Assembly: GCA_006503475.1 (NCBI GenBank)
Contig: RSEH01000092.1
Location: 1 to 64,000, forward strand
Length of the DNA stretch: 64,000 nt
Direction: 5' to 3'
Origin: Stentor roeselii
Lineage: Eukaryota > Ciliophora > Heterotrichea > Heterotrichida > Stentoridae
The position numbers and the translations under genes are program-made. The notes under the pieces were generated by a model. The model saw only the letters and a program-made list of their open reading frames with translations. It was not told the DNA's origin and searched no databases. This document shows positions 1 to 13,493 of the stretch, piece by piece; the first letter of the stretch is position 1; each line of letters starts with the position of its first letter.

Positions 1-622
1 CAATCTTTGGTACTTGGCTCTTGATACTAATGGAACCAAACCTGCGAAGAATGATGTTTATAATGAAAATCATAGGTATAAGGGAAATTCTAATGTGGGA
101 ACCAGTCAAGATGGTGTGCAAGTCGACTATACAAGTACAGCCGATGCTGACTATGATCTTCGAATTTGGTACTGGAGACTATCAGACTGGAACACCTGTC
201 GCTTCCCAGAAGACAAATCTCCAGTGACAGACACAACAGTTTGCTACAGCACAGAGGCCTTGAAATACGCTCAATTTGGCTACTTCTTGGCAGTAGTAGT
301 AGCCCAATGGGTGAACCTACTCATCGTAAAAACTCGTTCATTATCTCTAATTCAACATGGACTTAGGAACAAAGTCAGCTGGTTCGGGTTGTTTTTCGAG
401 ACAATGGTCTGCATCATTCTTGGATTCGTGCCTAAATTCGGAACTGCCTTAGGAGGCCGGCCTCTTAATTTCCTTCACTGGTTCTTCCCTGCTTTTCCAG
501 TCTTTATTTTGATCTTTTTTTATGAAGAAATACGCAAAATGTTGATTCGGATTCATCAAGAAAAGTCTTCTAGACTTGGACTGGATCGCAAGGGCTGGCT
601 TGAATCGAATACGATTTATTAG
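1..622 (+). CDS. P-type ATPase alpha subunit (Na+/K+-type, IIC), C-terminal part
   Basis: Partial gene running in from the left edge; the reading frame begins at base 2 and ends at TAG. The 206 visible residues match the M7-M10 end of Na+/K+ or H+/K+ ATPase alpha subunits: an extracytoplasmic loop rich in D/Y, then a helix with VVAQWVNLLIVKTR, GLFFETMVCIILG, the helix HWFFPAFPVFILIFFYEEIRK, and a C-terminal tail ending in GWLESNTIY, which parallels the family ending GWVEKETYY. The protein pumps cations across the plasma membrane using ATP. The phosphorylation (DKTG) and nucleotide domains lie outside the window, so ion specificity cannot be read. The tail is about ten residues longer than in animals between the last helix and GW. 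Family call is firm; subtype less so. Confidence 0.88.
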   Translation, partial: NLWYLALDTNGTKPAKNDVYNENHRYKGNSNVGTSQDGVQVDYTSTADADYDLRIWYWRLSDWNTCRFPEDKSPVTDTTVCYSTEALKYAQFGYFLAVVVAQWVNLLIVKTRSLSLIQHGLRNKVSWFGLFFETMVCIILGFVPKFGTALGGRPLNFLHWFFPAFPVFILIFFYEEIRKMLIRIHQEKSSRLGLDRKGWLESNTIY

Positions 623-2075
623 TTAAGTTTAGAATTTAATTATGATCGGCATGATTAGAACGAAGGCAATAGTAATTTCGAAACTCTCTATTACTCACAA
701 AGACTAATCGGAAAAAAATATCATCTTGTTTTGAAAAGCATATTGGCTGAACCTGCTGATGATATTTACAAGTCCTTGTCAAATTTAAGAAATTTTGGTT
801 AATTTTTAAATCAAGGGAAGGACTTCTGGGTTATTTCTAGAGTTTATACTGGCAGAGCTGATTAGTTTAACATAGCTGAAAGGGACTGAAACTCTTCTTG
901 AGGCTGCACTGGCCTAGTAGAATGAATATACCTCTTAAATTTAAATATGGCTTGCGAATAAACCTTAATTAATTTACTCTAAAACTTTCATTTATTAGGA
1001 GAGTGGCTAAAAGTAATTCGAAAACTTGAATAAAATCCTAAGTTATAGAGAAAATTTAAAACTTATAGGATTGATTAAATTTGTAGTTTGTTTGATATTT
1101 AATAATAATAATATGAATCGATTTAGAAATAAAGAGTAAGTTAGTGCTAATTTAATGAAAGGAGTAAAATATAATTAATCTGTGTTGAATAAAATATATG
1201 CTTTAAGTTCTGAAAATAGTTATAATTCAGAGGGTCATTAGATCAATTTACGTAATTTAGTCAATAATTCTAAGTTAAGGTTTGATTGCTTTGATATATC
1301 ATATTTGTAACAACTATATCAATTGATTAACATTAAAATATAAAATTATAAACATATCTTCACAAATTAGTATGATAATGAGCCTAATGATTGTGATATT
1401 TGAAAAGGTTTTACCTCATATGTAGTACCCAGAGATTTATCTCTCATTCAAATAGAAAACTCGAGTAGAAACTTGCTAATTAGAGGATGGCTACTTTAGA
1501 AGTACTTTTGGATTAGTCTCGATATTGATTACTGTTGCCCTATGCACATCTTTATAAGCGATTACTGAGCATGCAATTTTTGGCTTGATTATCGATTCGA
1601 ACTTATGTCTCTTTCCTTTAAGCTCCCTTTTCTTCTTATGACATAAATTTTAAGGCAACGTTTAGTTGCTTATAACTCGTAAAAGTAGTGAAAATTAATT
1701 AAGAAGTTCGGACAAAAAATATCTTAAATGGAGTGCTGAGCTTTCCTTCATTCAGCTTTAGGTCTTTATATAAAAGACCGAATGACCTATTCTTCTAATT
1801 TGTTTAGAAATTTAATACCCCCACAGAATACAATATTTGATACCCTGTCAGGCCTTACGGACTTCACAGCATGAATCAAGTGATGTAGATTTATTATTAA
1901 GTTCTTATAGGTTTATTCAAAGAATGTGAAAATAATTTAGCAGGATAATTATTATAAATGATTATTAAATGATAATGTAATTCAACTATACAATAAAAAA
2001 AATATCTCTATCTTATTATTAGACATCATAAACCCAATTATAAACTATTCTAAGTAACTAACTATAAATCTTAGA
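623..2075. other. AT-rich intergenic stretch, no gene seen
   Basis: This 1.45-kb interval lies between the 3' ends of two convergent genes. It is AT-rich, has stops in all frames at short intervals, and I found no tRNA-like T-arm pair or conserved protein fragment. The only clear structure is a small inverted repeat near 1762. It is long for this gene-dense region. Confidence 0.6.
1762..1780. repeat. Short inverted repeat (hairpin)
   Basis: GGTCTTT and AAAGACC form a perfect 7-bp stem around a 5-nt AT loop. It lies between two convergent genes, about 300 bp past the stop of the minus-strand gene. A role as a 3'-end signal is possible but unsupported. Confidence 0.35.
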
Positions 2076-5000
2076 TTAATTTTCTGAGTGTGCATCACTG
2101 CTATCATATTTAGATTGAGAAGCCTCTTCTTCTGTATTAAAATGTATACCCGAAATTTCCAAGACCTCTGTGCGATTATGAGAGTTTTCATTAGGTTCAG
2201 AGCACTCTTGTTTTCTTTCAGAATTTCTATTATAAAAAGGTTTTATAATTAGATACAAAACAAAGCTATAGCAAATTTCAATCAAACATTCCATTCCAAG
2301 AATAACCAAATAAAGCTTTAAATATGCCAGAGTACTTCCCAAGCAATTATTAATTGAAAAAATAATGATCAAAGACACACATATGAAAACAATAAACCCA
2401 AAAATCATCACAAAAACAATCGGTCGCTTATTCGCGAACTTGTTCCTTCTCAATATAAAGTAAATAAAAGCAGAATAAGCTTGACAAACTGCTAGCGAAA
2501 TAACAACAAGTACTACAGATTTTCTGTTGAATTCTATATTTTGAGGGTCCTTCATATTTAAGTCAATACAAATATTCATAGCCAGTTGAATCAGAATAAA
2601 AATTGAGAGTATTTCAACAAATGCAAGAACTTTGATAGAATTGTTCGAAGTGAAAAAAAGACTCGAAGGCAAGAACAAGAGTTTCGGTGACAAAGAGTCA
2701 TCTTTCTGGATAAAAAAACTTACAACCAACAACCCAAATGAAATTACAAACAACCCGGCTAATATGCCTATGTTAAAATACCCAATCTCACAATCTTCAT
2801 CTGATGATGATTTGGTAGAACTTTCTATTACAACAAAAGTGGCTTCAGAACTCACTTCAAGTGTTAGTGATATGCTAGTTGAGTTAGATACTAAACAAGA
2901 AGTGCTTGAGCTTGATTCAGCGTCAAAGGTTTCACATTCGTAAATCTGGTTTTCATTAAATTCCCCTTGAAATATTAAGTTAATTTTTTGATCTAGGTGA
3001 GATAGGCTATCGTTCTTGTGAGTCTGTTTTAGTGAATATCTTTTATATGTTCCTGAAGTTAGTAACTTCACATCAACAATCGATAAGCTTGATGAGATAG
3101 AAGAAATAATTTGAATATCATAAATCGTCGAGGGATCAAAAATACTTGTTTTAGGAACTTGGATTTTTAACTTTCCTATTTTTTTTGAAAAACCTGGAAG
3201 TGCACTTCCTATTTCTTTAACCATAAAAAGACTTCCAGCCACTTCTGAATAACTTGATGGTAGATCTTCATTTGACATAAAACTAGCAACTTTTGTAACA
3301 AATTCAATAATTTTAGATACTGCTAATCTTTTTCTGTACAATTCGATAATTTCTATTAAATTTTTCCCATTTTTTAGAGATATATCAAATTTGATTCCAG
3401 TGAGCATATCAACCAAAAAGTCTGTCGCATTTATAATCATTTCATTAGAAGCCAGTTCATCTCGTTTAAAGATAGCCTTGAAGCACTCAACCATGATATC
3501 CACAGAATTCTCACTTATAATTTCTCCTGAAAAGTAATCATAAAAAACATCATAAATAACTTGAAGTTCATATCTAGAAAATACTTCATTAGAGTATATC
3601 AAAATATTAACAGGTATAAGTTCAAAGTTCCTTACCCCAGCCAGAAAATCAGAAATTCTGAAAGTTTGGAGTTCCCTTCGACCAGTCAACATTGCGGAAT
3701 CGTAAAAACTGCATGAGCCTAGATCATCACAAATCTTGCAAAAGACTTGAGTAGCGCTGGAAGGCAATCCTACGCTCAAACTATTTGAATACAAAGCATT
3801 TGTCATCCAAAAACTTTGACTATTCATCTTGATTCCAAACATGTACATCAAAGGAAAGTCTTCATCAAAGTCTTGGCAGTTGTTTGCTGTGATTTTCCAA
3901 TTTTTGTTATAAGATGCTGAAAGGTCTGAACATGTTGGGTTCATATTCGTTTTCAACCAGATACTGCTACTTGTGTTTTCAAGCGAAAGCTTTAATGTTA
4001 CTTTGTACATCTTTCCTGGTGATAAAGTGTTTGCTGATATTGTCAAAAATGGAAATGTATTTGAAGCAAGAGAGACTGGATCTTCGATTGTCCAAGAAAA
4101 TTCTGAAGAATTAGCTGCTTGAATTTGAGGAATAATTTTAAGCTCTTTGTCGATGTTTACTTTACCTTCAATGCTTTTGAAGGCAATATCTGTGGAAGTG
4201 TTGTTTGAGATAAATTCTAAACTTTTTGTTATCGTCTTTAAGGATGTTTTAGCAACTGCAGTAAAAATATATGAAACATTATGTCTTAATAATCCCTTTG
4301 GAATTTTCATTTTATTTCGATCCACTGAGGGTTCAAATTTTTCATCATTGCTTCCAAAACATATATTTCCATTTAGAGAGCACGTCCATATAACAGTTAC
4401 ATTTTCAGATAAATCATCTGGGTCAAAGGCCTCTGTATCGACAAAAACATCTATTTTTCCAGGAATCGTTCCATTCGATCTCGAGAATCTCAGAACAAGA
4501 GGACTCGGCTGTATTTCAATATCAATAAAATTACTTCCTGAAATAGATTCAGATGAAGCTCTTACTGAAAAAGTATACTGTCCAGAAGGTAGGGAGTTAG
4601 GTAAAATTCTAAGAGTTCCTGCTCTTTGACGATTAAGTAGTAGTTTAGTGAAGTTAAACTTCTTGGTATTTCCCCTCGTTAAATAATTCCAAGTATAATT
4701 ATATTTTTGTGAGGCTCCGCATGATTCTCTAACAACCGATTGTATCAAAAAATCATCTGATGGTGAATATCTCAAAGGACCTATATTGGAAAATGTGACA
4801 ATCAATATTTTAGTTGCTTGTATTGTCAAAATATGCAAAGCCTGCGACATAGTCTTAAAAATGTTATCTGTTACATTTAAATTCAGAGTTATCACAGTTG
4901 GAAGTAACAATTTTGTCGGAATCGCAAATTTCGGTTCCTTGATTTTTTTAATAAAATCTTCTAGATCAGGTCTCTGTGGATTGGAAAAAGCACTCCAAGA

Positions 5001-8000
5001 AAACTCATTTTTTAAGTTTTGTTCTTTTGAAGAAATTTGAATATTTTCTGAGCTGCATTGAAAAGAAATATTACTAGGCGCTATAATATTAGCCAAAGGA
5101 ACAGGATATTCATATTTTTTCACCACATCAACTTTTAGTTCCTGCAGTCGATAACTAGGGAGATTTGTTAATGAATAAACAAGAAACCCATTGATTTGAA
5201 TAGTGATATTATTGAAAAGAATCACTTGATTAAGAATAATTTCAATCAAAGAATCTGTTTTCCAAAGGCAATAAGCAATGAACGGCTGCATAAAATCTGG
5301 AACAATAATGTGAGGGAAACAACTGGATCCGATATTTACATCAGCTCTAGTCTCAAATTCAATGAAAATGCTTTTATAGCTCTCTGAAAAATAACTTGTG
5401 AGTTGCTCTTGCATGAAAAATCGTCTCGGCTCTCCATAGCAAACGTTCTGATACTCAAAGCTTTTCTCTATGCAACTGCATCCTCGAAGCAACAAGTCCG
5501 ATTCACTAAAATCAATACAAGTGCAAGTACCTTTCACAGGGACCGCTTTATTGAAGCATACCTGACAGTGAGTAAAATTATAAGGGTTTCTACAAAGAGT
5601 ATCATTTGTCAAGAACTGTAAAACTTCAATTTCTATTTTCTTTTCAATTATTCCGCATTTCGCAGTTAGTTCTTTGATGCCCTCTACCAAGAAATAAATT
5701 TCGAATGAATTTGTTCCATTATTATTGTATTTCGTTGTATTTCCCATGATTCCATCTGAACTAAGAGTGAGTTCGCAGTATTCTTTGAAAGGAAGTCCTC
5801 CGTTTTTATATAAATTTACTACTACTGTGAAGAAAATTGTTGATTTGAGGTCTTTAGGAACTTGAATATCGATTTCTTCTAAGAAGTGCAGAATGTTTAG
5901 ATTAATTTTTGAGCTTTGGATGAAGCCAGATTTCGATACATAAACATTGAATTGTCCTGGTGATTTCGCACAAAGGTTCTTAAAAATTCCAGTCCCGTTT
6001 TTTGCAGTTATTTTCAATTCGCCTAGTAATTTATTAGCTGGGCTTGTAGAAATAACTAAATTGTAATTGCTGTTTTTATTTTCTAGTACAAGTCCATCAT
6101 TACTATATACATTCACGGAAAAAGCGAAAGGATTGATATTAGTTTCAGTATTATTAATCATTGTCAGAACCAAAAGATTTTTTAAGCTGCTGATCCTTAG
6201 GATAGGTGACTGAACTTTAGAAAATGTTGAGTTTACTCTTACTAGCTTGGTCCCTGAAAGTGGAAAGAAAATAGTGCTATTTATATAAGAACCACTGGCG
6301 TGAATAATAGTATTACCTTTTATTTCAGAGGACCTGGTTTCATAAATAGTGAGAATATCTTCTCCTTCAAATAGATTTCCATCATCTCCGGTGAGTACTA
6401 TCGCTATACTTAAGTCAAAATTAGCAGATTGTGCATTGTGACTAGAGCTGATGTCAATTTTTCCTATAAAATTTTTTATCTTAAAAGTTTGAGTTTCACA
6501 TGGAGACCCTATTTCAGGATATGATTTGAAATAAAAAATTCCAGATGATAATATTCTTATATTTTCGAATTTAATTGACCCGTTTATGACTTTTTTTATT
6601 TCTGTCTCAGTCATGATTAGTCCTGAATTATTCCCAACTGTATGTAGTTCTAAAGATGCATATCCTTCTCTTAAAAAAGGGAATTTTTCAAAATTATATT
6701 CATCATAAAGAGTTAGATTCAAAGAGATCATATCACGGCTTGTAGTTGGAACCTCGTTGAAAAATGACAATTCGCAGTAAGTAGAAACTATTTCATTTGA
6801 AATTGTCACAGTAGCAGAGGTAGTCACAAGACCATTTTCACTTACTACTTTTATCAATTTAGTCCCAGATGTTTCAAAATATAAAACAACTTGAAACAAA
6901 CCTTTCAGCCCATAGTTGTCAATTGTATTTTTTCCTACCAAACCATCTGCCAACATAGTCATCGACCATGGAAAGGAATAAGGGTAGTCATCTTCTGCGA
7001 TAAGACTGAAATTAGCGTATATTGGGTAGAATCGTGGTCTTTCAACAGAGTTATCAATTTCTAATTTTATTTTCTTAACAAAATTTGTAATGTTATAAGT
7101 TTTACTCATAACTGAATTCAAACCCGGCATACTTACCTTAAAATAGCAGTTTCCATTGTTATATATTCGAATATTAGTGAACTCACAAGAACGAGGACTA
7201 AACCTATCATAACGATGCAAATCCTTTGATATATGAGTTGCTGACCTTTCATAAAAAATAGTATGCTGATTTTCAGTGAAAAGTTCAATAGTAATATCAA
7301 ACTTTATAAATGTAAATTCACCAGGTATTGTTGCAGTTATCTTAAATATATCGCTGCTTCTTGCTGGAAAAGGTTCTTCAGATACCTCTATTTTAAGATC
7401 ATAATTATTTGTCAAATTGAAGTTATAATGAAAAATATAATCCAAAAAAGAAATAGAAAAGCTTCCTTCTCCTAATTGATATCCGTACCAAGAAAACTTC
7501 CCCTGAGCCCCAGTACTTTCGACTTTAACATTTTTATGATTATAAACCTTGAATGAGATGGGTCTATTGTAAATATTTTGATCTTCAGCTAAGATGTTGT
7601 AAACAAGGGTGGAAATATTATATATCGGATAATTTTGATTGTTGTTAGGACAGTGTTTACATTCTAGTCCTTTAAGAAAGTTTGTAACTTGAAAAATCGG
7701 GCTTGTTACATTTTCTCTGGAGCGTGTGCACGAGAAAGTGATGCTAAAGTACCCAATTGAGTTTATTGTAATATTCGTAAAGTTCGCAATACCATTCGAG
7801 CTTTTAATAGATATTTGCTGTTTAATGATAGGATCTGAGTTTTTTTTAATATTGTTCAAAATAAGAGTGATAATTGCTTGAGTGGTACCCATTAAGAAAC
7901 TACCTGAAATATCAAAAAGGCCAACAACAAAATAGGAAGAGTCCCAACTGAGACTGGGATAAATCTGCTTATCCTTGTAGGTAACATCTAGGATTCTGAG

Positions 8001-11000
8001 ACTCATATATTTTTCTTCTCCAAAAATAATATTATTAAGTGAGTCTGAAATTTTAGTCGCTGGTTGAAATGCTGAAAACGAATAATTTTGATTAATTAAT
8101 AGCTTTATGAAGAATTTAGCAACTCCATGGACTGTATATCGACTCAAATTTTTATCACTTACATTTAATTGTATTTCAGTAGAATCATCGCACAGCTGAT
8201 CGTTAATCATATACACTTGAACTTCTATTGTTGTATTGATTGAATTACTAACTAACTTTGGAGTAATTATCTTTATCTTATAAATCGGACTACTGATTTG
8301 GAATTCATTTCCATATACAAATGAATTTAAGTGAAGCAGTGTTACAAAGCTCGCTATTAAAACGTATTTACCTGGCTCAGGAATTTTCAAGTCAAAAAAT
8401 TCAATTTTTCTATCTTTGAGTTCACTGCTATTAAGAGCTTTCATCGGTTTTAATATATTCGAGTTTATTTTTAAGATTTTTAGTTGTATCAGGGTGTTAT
8501 TATATTTTGAAAGCTTCGAAGAGTTAACGTAAACAGTTGAGTTAAATATACTCGAGGTGTTAATAGGCTATATAATTAATACCAAGCTCGCAATTGGTTC
8601 AAAAGATATGAAATCATCTTGAGGTTCGATACAAGAAATCTGATCTGAATCAAAAGTTTTATTTGGATAAGTTTTGGTTATATACTTTAATTGAAAATCA
8701 CTAATTTTATTACAAGCGACTAAGAAACTGCATCTTTGATATGTACAATTTATTGATTTTAACCCAATAAGTTCTGTATTAACCAATTCGAGATCTATTT
8801 CTTGTCTAAAAACCGAGTTATCTTCAGCCAAAACAAGAGCCTTTATTTCGAATAACTCACCGACAGCAAATATAGTTTTATTCAAATAAGTAGAAATATT
8901 TTTTATCTCCCCTTTAACATTTAAAACTTTATTGTAAAAAGTCAAGTTTTGAACTGTTAAATAATAACTTCCTGTAGTTAAAATTTTGCAAGAATCATAT
9001 TTGTATTCTAGTTCGTATTCAGTGATATTATTGCAAGAAATAGAAGATTCAAGATTGTTTTTACTTAGCAAGTAGATATTTGGAGCTGAAGAAAACGAAA
9101 TCACTTGGGAATCTTTCTTAAATGTGATATTAAATATATCTTTAGAAGTAAAATTTACTTTTGAACTAATATTGATATATTTAACAGAATTCTTTAAATC
9201 ACTTTCGACATTAATCTTGAAGATTCTCTCAACAATTTGTGAGTGAGTAGATTTTACTGTAATTTCGCAGATTCCTGTATTTTTAAAAGTAAGGTTTGTT
9301 TGAGCAATACCAAATTCGCAGTTAACTATTTTAGATTGATTTAAGCAACTTGAGTTGATTGAAAGATTATTCCTTTTGATATAAAGTAAGTCATCATCTC
9401 CATAAACACTGAACATCACGGAATAATTTTTATTAACCTCAGCTCTTGACTCTATGGTGTGAAAGTTGATTTCTTTCACAAAATTTGTAATATTAACGAT
9501 CTTGGTTTGAGATTCCTCAGTCATTTCTCCTTCATTTGCTCCCTCAATAGAGAAAAACACTTTAAAATTTCCAGTGCTTTTAATTTTAATATTAGTACAA
9601 ATATTGTTATCATAATCAATATTCTGTTCACCAAGTATAACACTTTCTCCTGAACAGAAATCTGATACACAAGCGATTTTAGCAGAAAATGCTGTGCAAT
9701 TTTTCAAATTAAGAGGAAACCATTGATTTTCTCTGACGTTTATTTGAAGTTTGATGAAATCACCTTCACATCCACCAATAACATCTGAGGACAACGCTGG
9801 GTAGGGATAATCTTTATCTCCTTGACCATAAATAGCGACTACTCTCGCATAAGGGTTTGGCCCTGAGATCATTGAAGCATTTGCTGAAAACACTTCAAAA
9901 TCATTCAGATTTACTGAAAAAGAAGAGTCTCCCATGCATATCAAGTAAAGAGTATATAAAATGCAGTTGCAATCCCATTTAAACTCTGTATATCTATGAA
10001 TGTTGATGTATGAATCATTGAAAGATATTTTTCTTTGGTATGCTTTATCGTCGTCCCCATACGCATATATCATGAAAGTCAGCTTATCATAAATGAAATA
10101 AGGCTTTTCTGGAGGGGACTGATTGATTGAAGCTATAAAATTTGTGATTGCGAGAATTTGACTGAAACCATTCATTGAATTTTCAGCTGTGGCTTGAATG
10201 CGGAATCGACCGGATGAAAGGATTTTAAGGTTTATGAACTTCGCAGTTGCATTAACAGTTTCTTGAGTTACTATCCCTGCGAGCTTTGTTCCTGATGATA
10301 TAAAATTATTGACAGGGATTATTGAAAGACTTATATTTTGCTCCATTCCCATCATCATTTTTTTTGTTAATGAATCGATTAATTTCACTGATACATTAAA
10401 GAAATCTTTGCTTAGAGTGGGCTAATTGAAAATTACTATAGGGTGAATATTTTCGAATAGTATTGTGAAGTTTGGATTTATTACAACGATTTGAGATGAA
10501 TCTGAAATGTTTGTATTCTGGATAGTCACTTCAATAATATACGAACCGTTCAGTGTAAAGTATCCTTCGAATATCGCGATTCCTGTTGTAGTCACTATTG
10601 AACTAGGTCCAATAAAATTAGATAAAGTTAGTAAAACATTCGACTCTTCTAAGAAATAGTTTTCATCTTCACCTATAATATGAACAGCAATAGAAACATG
10701 AGTGTAGCTGGTAACTTCGCTGCTTGACTCAATAGTTAAATTTAGAATCTTGTTTTTAATCGTCACTTCTTCTTTGCTTATTCCTACCAAGCCATCTGAA
10801 GAATTTAGCAATATTAAAAACGTGCCTGATGATAATATTTTAAGATTTGTGAAAGTGAGGTTTGTTTGATTTGAATTTTGTAGAAGATTTCCTTCAATTT
10901 TTTCTCCAGACTTATCATTGATCCCATAAATACTTAATTCAAAGTTAGTATTTGAGGTAGGCACAGTAGCTTGAACTTGAAAAATATCTGAAGATTCCCA

Positions 11001-13493
11001 AGACTATTTAAATATTACATTAGGGCTAATAGACTGAATCAAAATTTCACTTCCGTTATTTGGCAAAATTAAAACATAAAAATCTTTTGAGAAAGATTTT
11101 TCTTCATTTTCAAGTTTCATGGTAATATTTCCTTCTGAGGCACTGGCGATGTAAAATTTTCCTTTTGATGCTGAATATTTAGAAGATAATTGTCCATATA
11201 TTGAATCAGAGGTCAGGGTCAAAACAGTTGGAAGGTTAAAATGCACTAATGATGAACTGTAAAGAAAAACTTTTATGTTGAAAGGTTGGTTTTTGTAAAG
11301 TTTCGAAGGAAATTCCAATCTTGCATCGAATACTTTTTCTTTTATAATTATTGTACTTGAATGATGATAGAGCTGAGTGACTGATGAATTAATTTCCAAA
11401 GTATATTCACCAGGGTGGATCAATTTCAAATTGCTTACTAAATAGACTGTATTCAAGCATGATTGATTTCCTGATATCATAATTCTTTCATTTGTTTCAA
11501 CATTTATAAATTCAAATGTTGGATTTATATTAGTTAAAAGGCAATCATAAGGAAAGTTCGAAATATTTACTAGTGAATAAGACACTGCAAAGTTTTCAGA
11601 AGTATAAAGAGTGTTGTTGATTGAAAGATTTGATATTTGACTTATAAGTTCCTCTTCAACTTTAAATTCAAACATTTTTGATCCATTATAATGAGTTGAA
11701 TTCATGTGTAATACACAACTATTGAACGATATGCACACTGCAGTGAACTCAGCCATACCTTCGCTTATTCTTATTTTAACAGGACTTTGCAGATCATTTG
11801 AAAATATTTCCACATCATTTTGCTTAACATAAAGGAAGCCGTCTTGGCCAAATAATTTCAATAAAAACCTCACCTTATTAAAATGGTTGATTCTAGTCAA
11901 AGGTGTTAAGATTATATCTTTTATAAATGATGTCATATTAATTACCGCACTAGTTCCATTTAATTCATTGATAAAAGGCACATTGTAAACATAATCACCT
12001 AAAGATAGAATGCTTTGATCACCAACATAGCTATAGGTGTATTCCCAACAATTATTAACGCATATTGTATTTATCTTTTCTACTTTTACATTATTTGAAC
12101 ACCTTTCTGATACGCAAACTTTTTCAATATAATTACCATGGCTGAAGCAAGGAATGTCATAGAAGTTTTGTTTACCATTTGTTATATATATCTTCAAAGA
12201 AAATTGATCATAATGCATTGCAGGGAAAGGAAAGCGATCATTCAATTCTTCAAGTATTCTAATCTTAACTTGTGCATTTGGATTCGGTAACACACTAAAG
12301 TTATAATCCTGCGAATAAGTATATTGGTTATAAGCTTTATCAGCAACATAAGTTTTCACATTCTCATTCAGCCACATTGGAAGACACTTATAACAGGCTA
12401 CGAATGCACATTGAAAAACAGTACAGTGAAATTTGTTAAAATCTACTTTAAAGTCAACCTGTCTGACAAAATCCCTGTTATCATCTCCGATCGCCCGTAG
12501 AAAAACTGACAGGTAACTGAAGTGCATGGGCTGTGTTGATGTGTCCAAATAAACTTTTTTAATAAAATTGGTAACCAAAAATATCGGCGACACATGCCTT
12601 AACCCTTCACAACTTGCCACAACAACAAACCTGCCATTTGAAAGAACATTAATCATGGAAAAACTCGCTTTTCCTGCATTAAAAGTTTTATTCGTCTGAC
12701 CTTTCATGACCAGTCCTGAGCACGGCCCATCTCCAGCAATTTTCCTTTCCTGCAAATTCAACTCGATGTAAAAATTCAAGTCACTTCTGGTCAGAATGAA
12801 GGATTCATTATTAATCAGTGAATAAGAAATATTGAGGAAATCACTGCTAAAAGTTGGAGCATCGAACGAGTCCATCCTTATTTTAAGGTCGGTGACATAG
12901 ACATCAAAACTAAAGGGGACCTGGTCACAATAGACCTTTAAAGTCATCAGTCCTGCGGTGTAGAAAGTATTCTTAAAGCAAAACTCTTCTTCATTGGGGA
13001 GCTTAGTATTGTTTTCAGTCAAACAAGACGTCGATTGGATTAACAAGTTCCAAGGGTTGTTGAGATGGTCTTTCATCGTGAAACAGTAATCGTTGGGAAC
13101 GTAAACGAAAGATTCTTTATACAAAGGAGATAGTTCTAGTTTTAGTCTTGATTGCTCTACTTTGAAGGAGTCGCTATTCCAAGAGTCAAAGTCTTTGGCT
13201 GAAAGTTTAAGAAATGCTGTCCCTGCAGGCAAGGAGATTCCTGAAAATTCGTCTCTTTCTGTCACTTCCTTTTCAATAGTCTTCCAATGTTGCCCATCGA
13301 TTGAGATTGTAAGATTTACCTTCACTGGATATTCCTCTCCTGAAATCATGTTAAGGCTGAAGATTAAATCTAAGAATTCCATAGTTGATCTCGGCTACAT
13401 GAGGATTACATAAATTTTGCTTTCGATTGAGAAATACCTAGGCGATGCCTGAGAGAGAGAAAACGACAAAATACTTAAAAAGGCGATCAACAT
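2076..13493 (-). CDS. Giant REJ-domain multi-repeat membrane protein (about 3785 aa), four 15-nt introns
   Basis: Four long minus-strand open frames become one gene once four 15-nt GT-AG introns (13395-13409, 11004-11018, 10422-10436, 8568-8582; all phase 0) are removed. The start at 13493 is ATG in the context ACTATAAATG and gives a signal peptide (MLIAFLSILSFSLSQA). The ectodomain has many copies of a module with the signature N-x-x-I-L-S-S-G-x-F followed by x-x-x-N-F-I-K-x-I and an acidic GDD/GED turn. Then come a Cys-rich segment (CRNPYNFTHCQVCF, CTCIDF, CSCIEK), a REJ-like region starting near NISFQCSSENIQ, a degenerate GPS-like stretch, and five TM helices with a short acidic cytoplasmic tail. 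N-glycosylation sequons are abundant. REJ proteins belong to the polycystin/sperm-receptor class; a surface adhesion or sensory role is inference. Confidence 0.8.
8568..8582 (-). other. 15-nt intron 4 of the REJ gene
   Basis: Minus-strand sequence GTATTAATTATATAG, A at position 10, phase 0. Removal joins ...FEPIASL to PINTSSIFNSTVYV and keeps the frame open to the ATG at 8444 and beyond. Confidence 0.88.
10422..10436 (-). other. 15-nt intron 3 of the REJ gene
   Basis: Minus-strand sequence GTAATTTTCAATTAG, A at position 10, phase 0. Removal joins ...FENIHPI to PTLSKDFFNVSVKL, the same module position as intron 2. Confidence 0.88.
11004..11018 (-). other. 15-nt intron 2 of the REJ gene
   Basis: Minus-strand sequence GTAATATTTAAATAG, A at position 10, phase 0. 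Removal joins ...QSISPN to SWESSDIFQVQATV and restores an open frame. Confidence 0.88.
13395..13409 (-). other. 15-nt intron 1 of the REJ gene
   Basis: On the minus strand it reads GTAATCCTCATGTAG, with A at position 10. Removing it joins the signal-peptide exon (ending ...SKIY) to PRSTMEFLDL in phase 0. Without removal the frame hits TAG. Confidence 0.85.

Noticed and set aside
4147-4629. Plus-strand open frame of 160 codons antisense to the REJ gene
   Set aside because: It lies wholly inside a well-supported exon on the other strand and has no domain; it is a shadow.
2076-13493. Four separate genes, or frameshift mutations in one broken gene
   Set aside because: Each break contains a perfect 15-nt GT-AG segment with A at position 10 whose removal restores the frame and module structure; introns explain all breaks.
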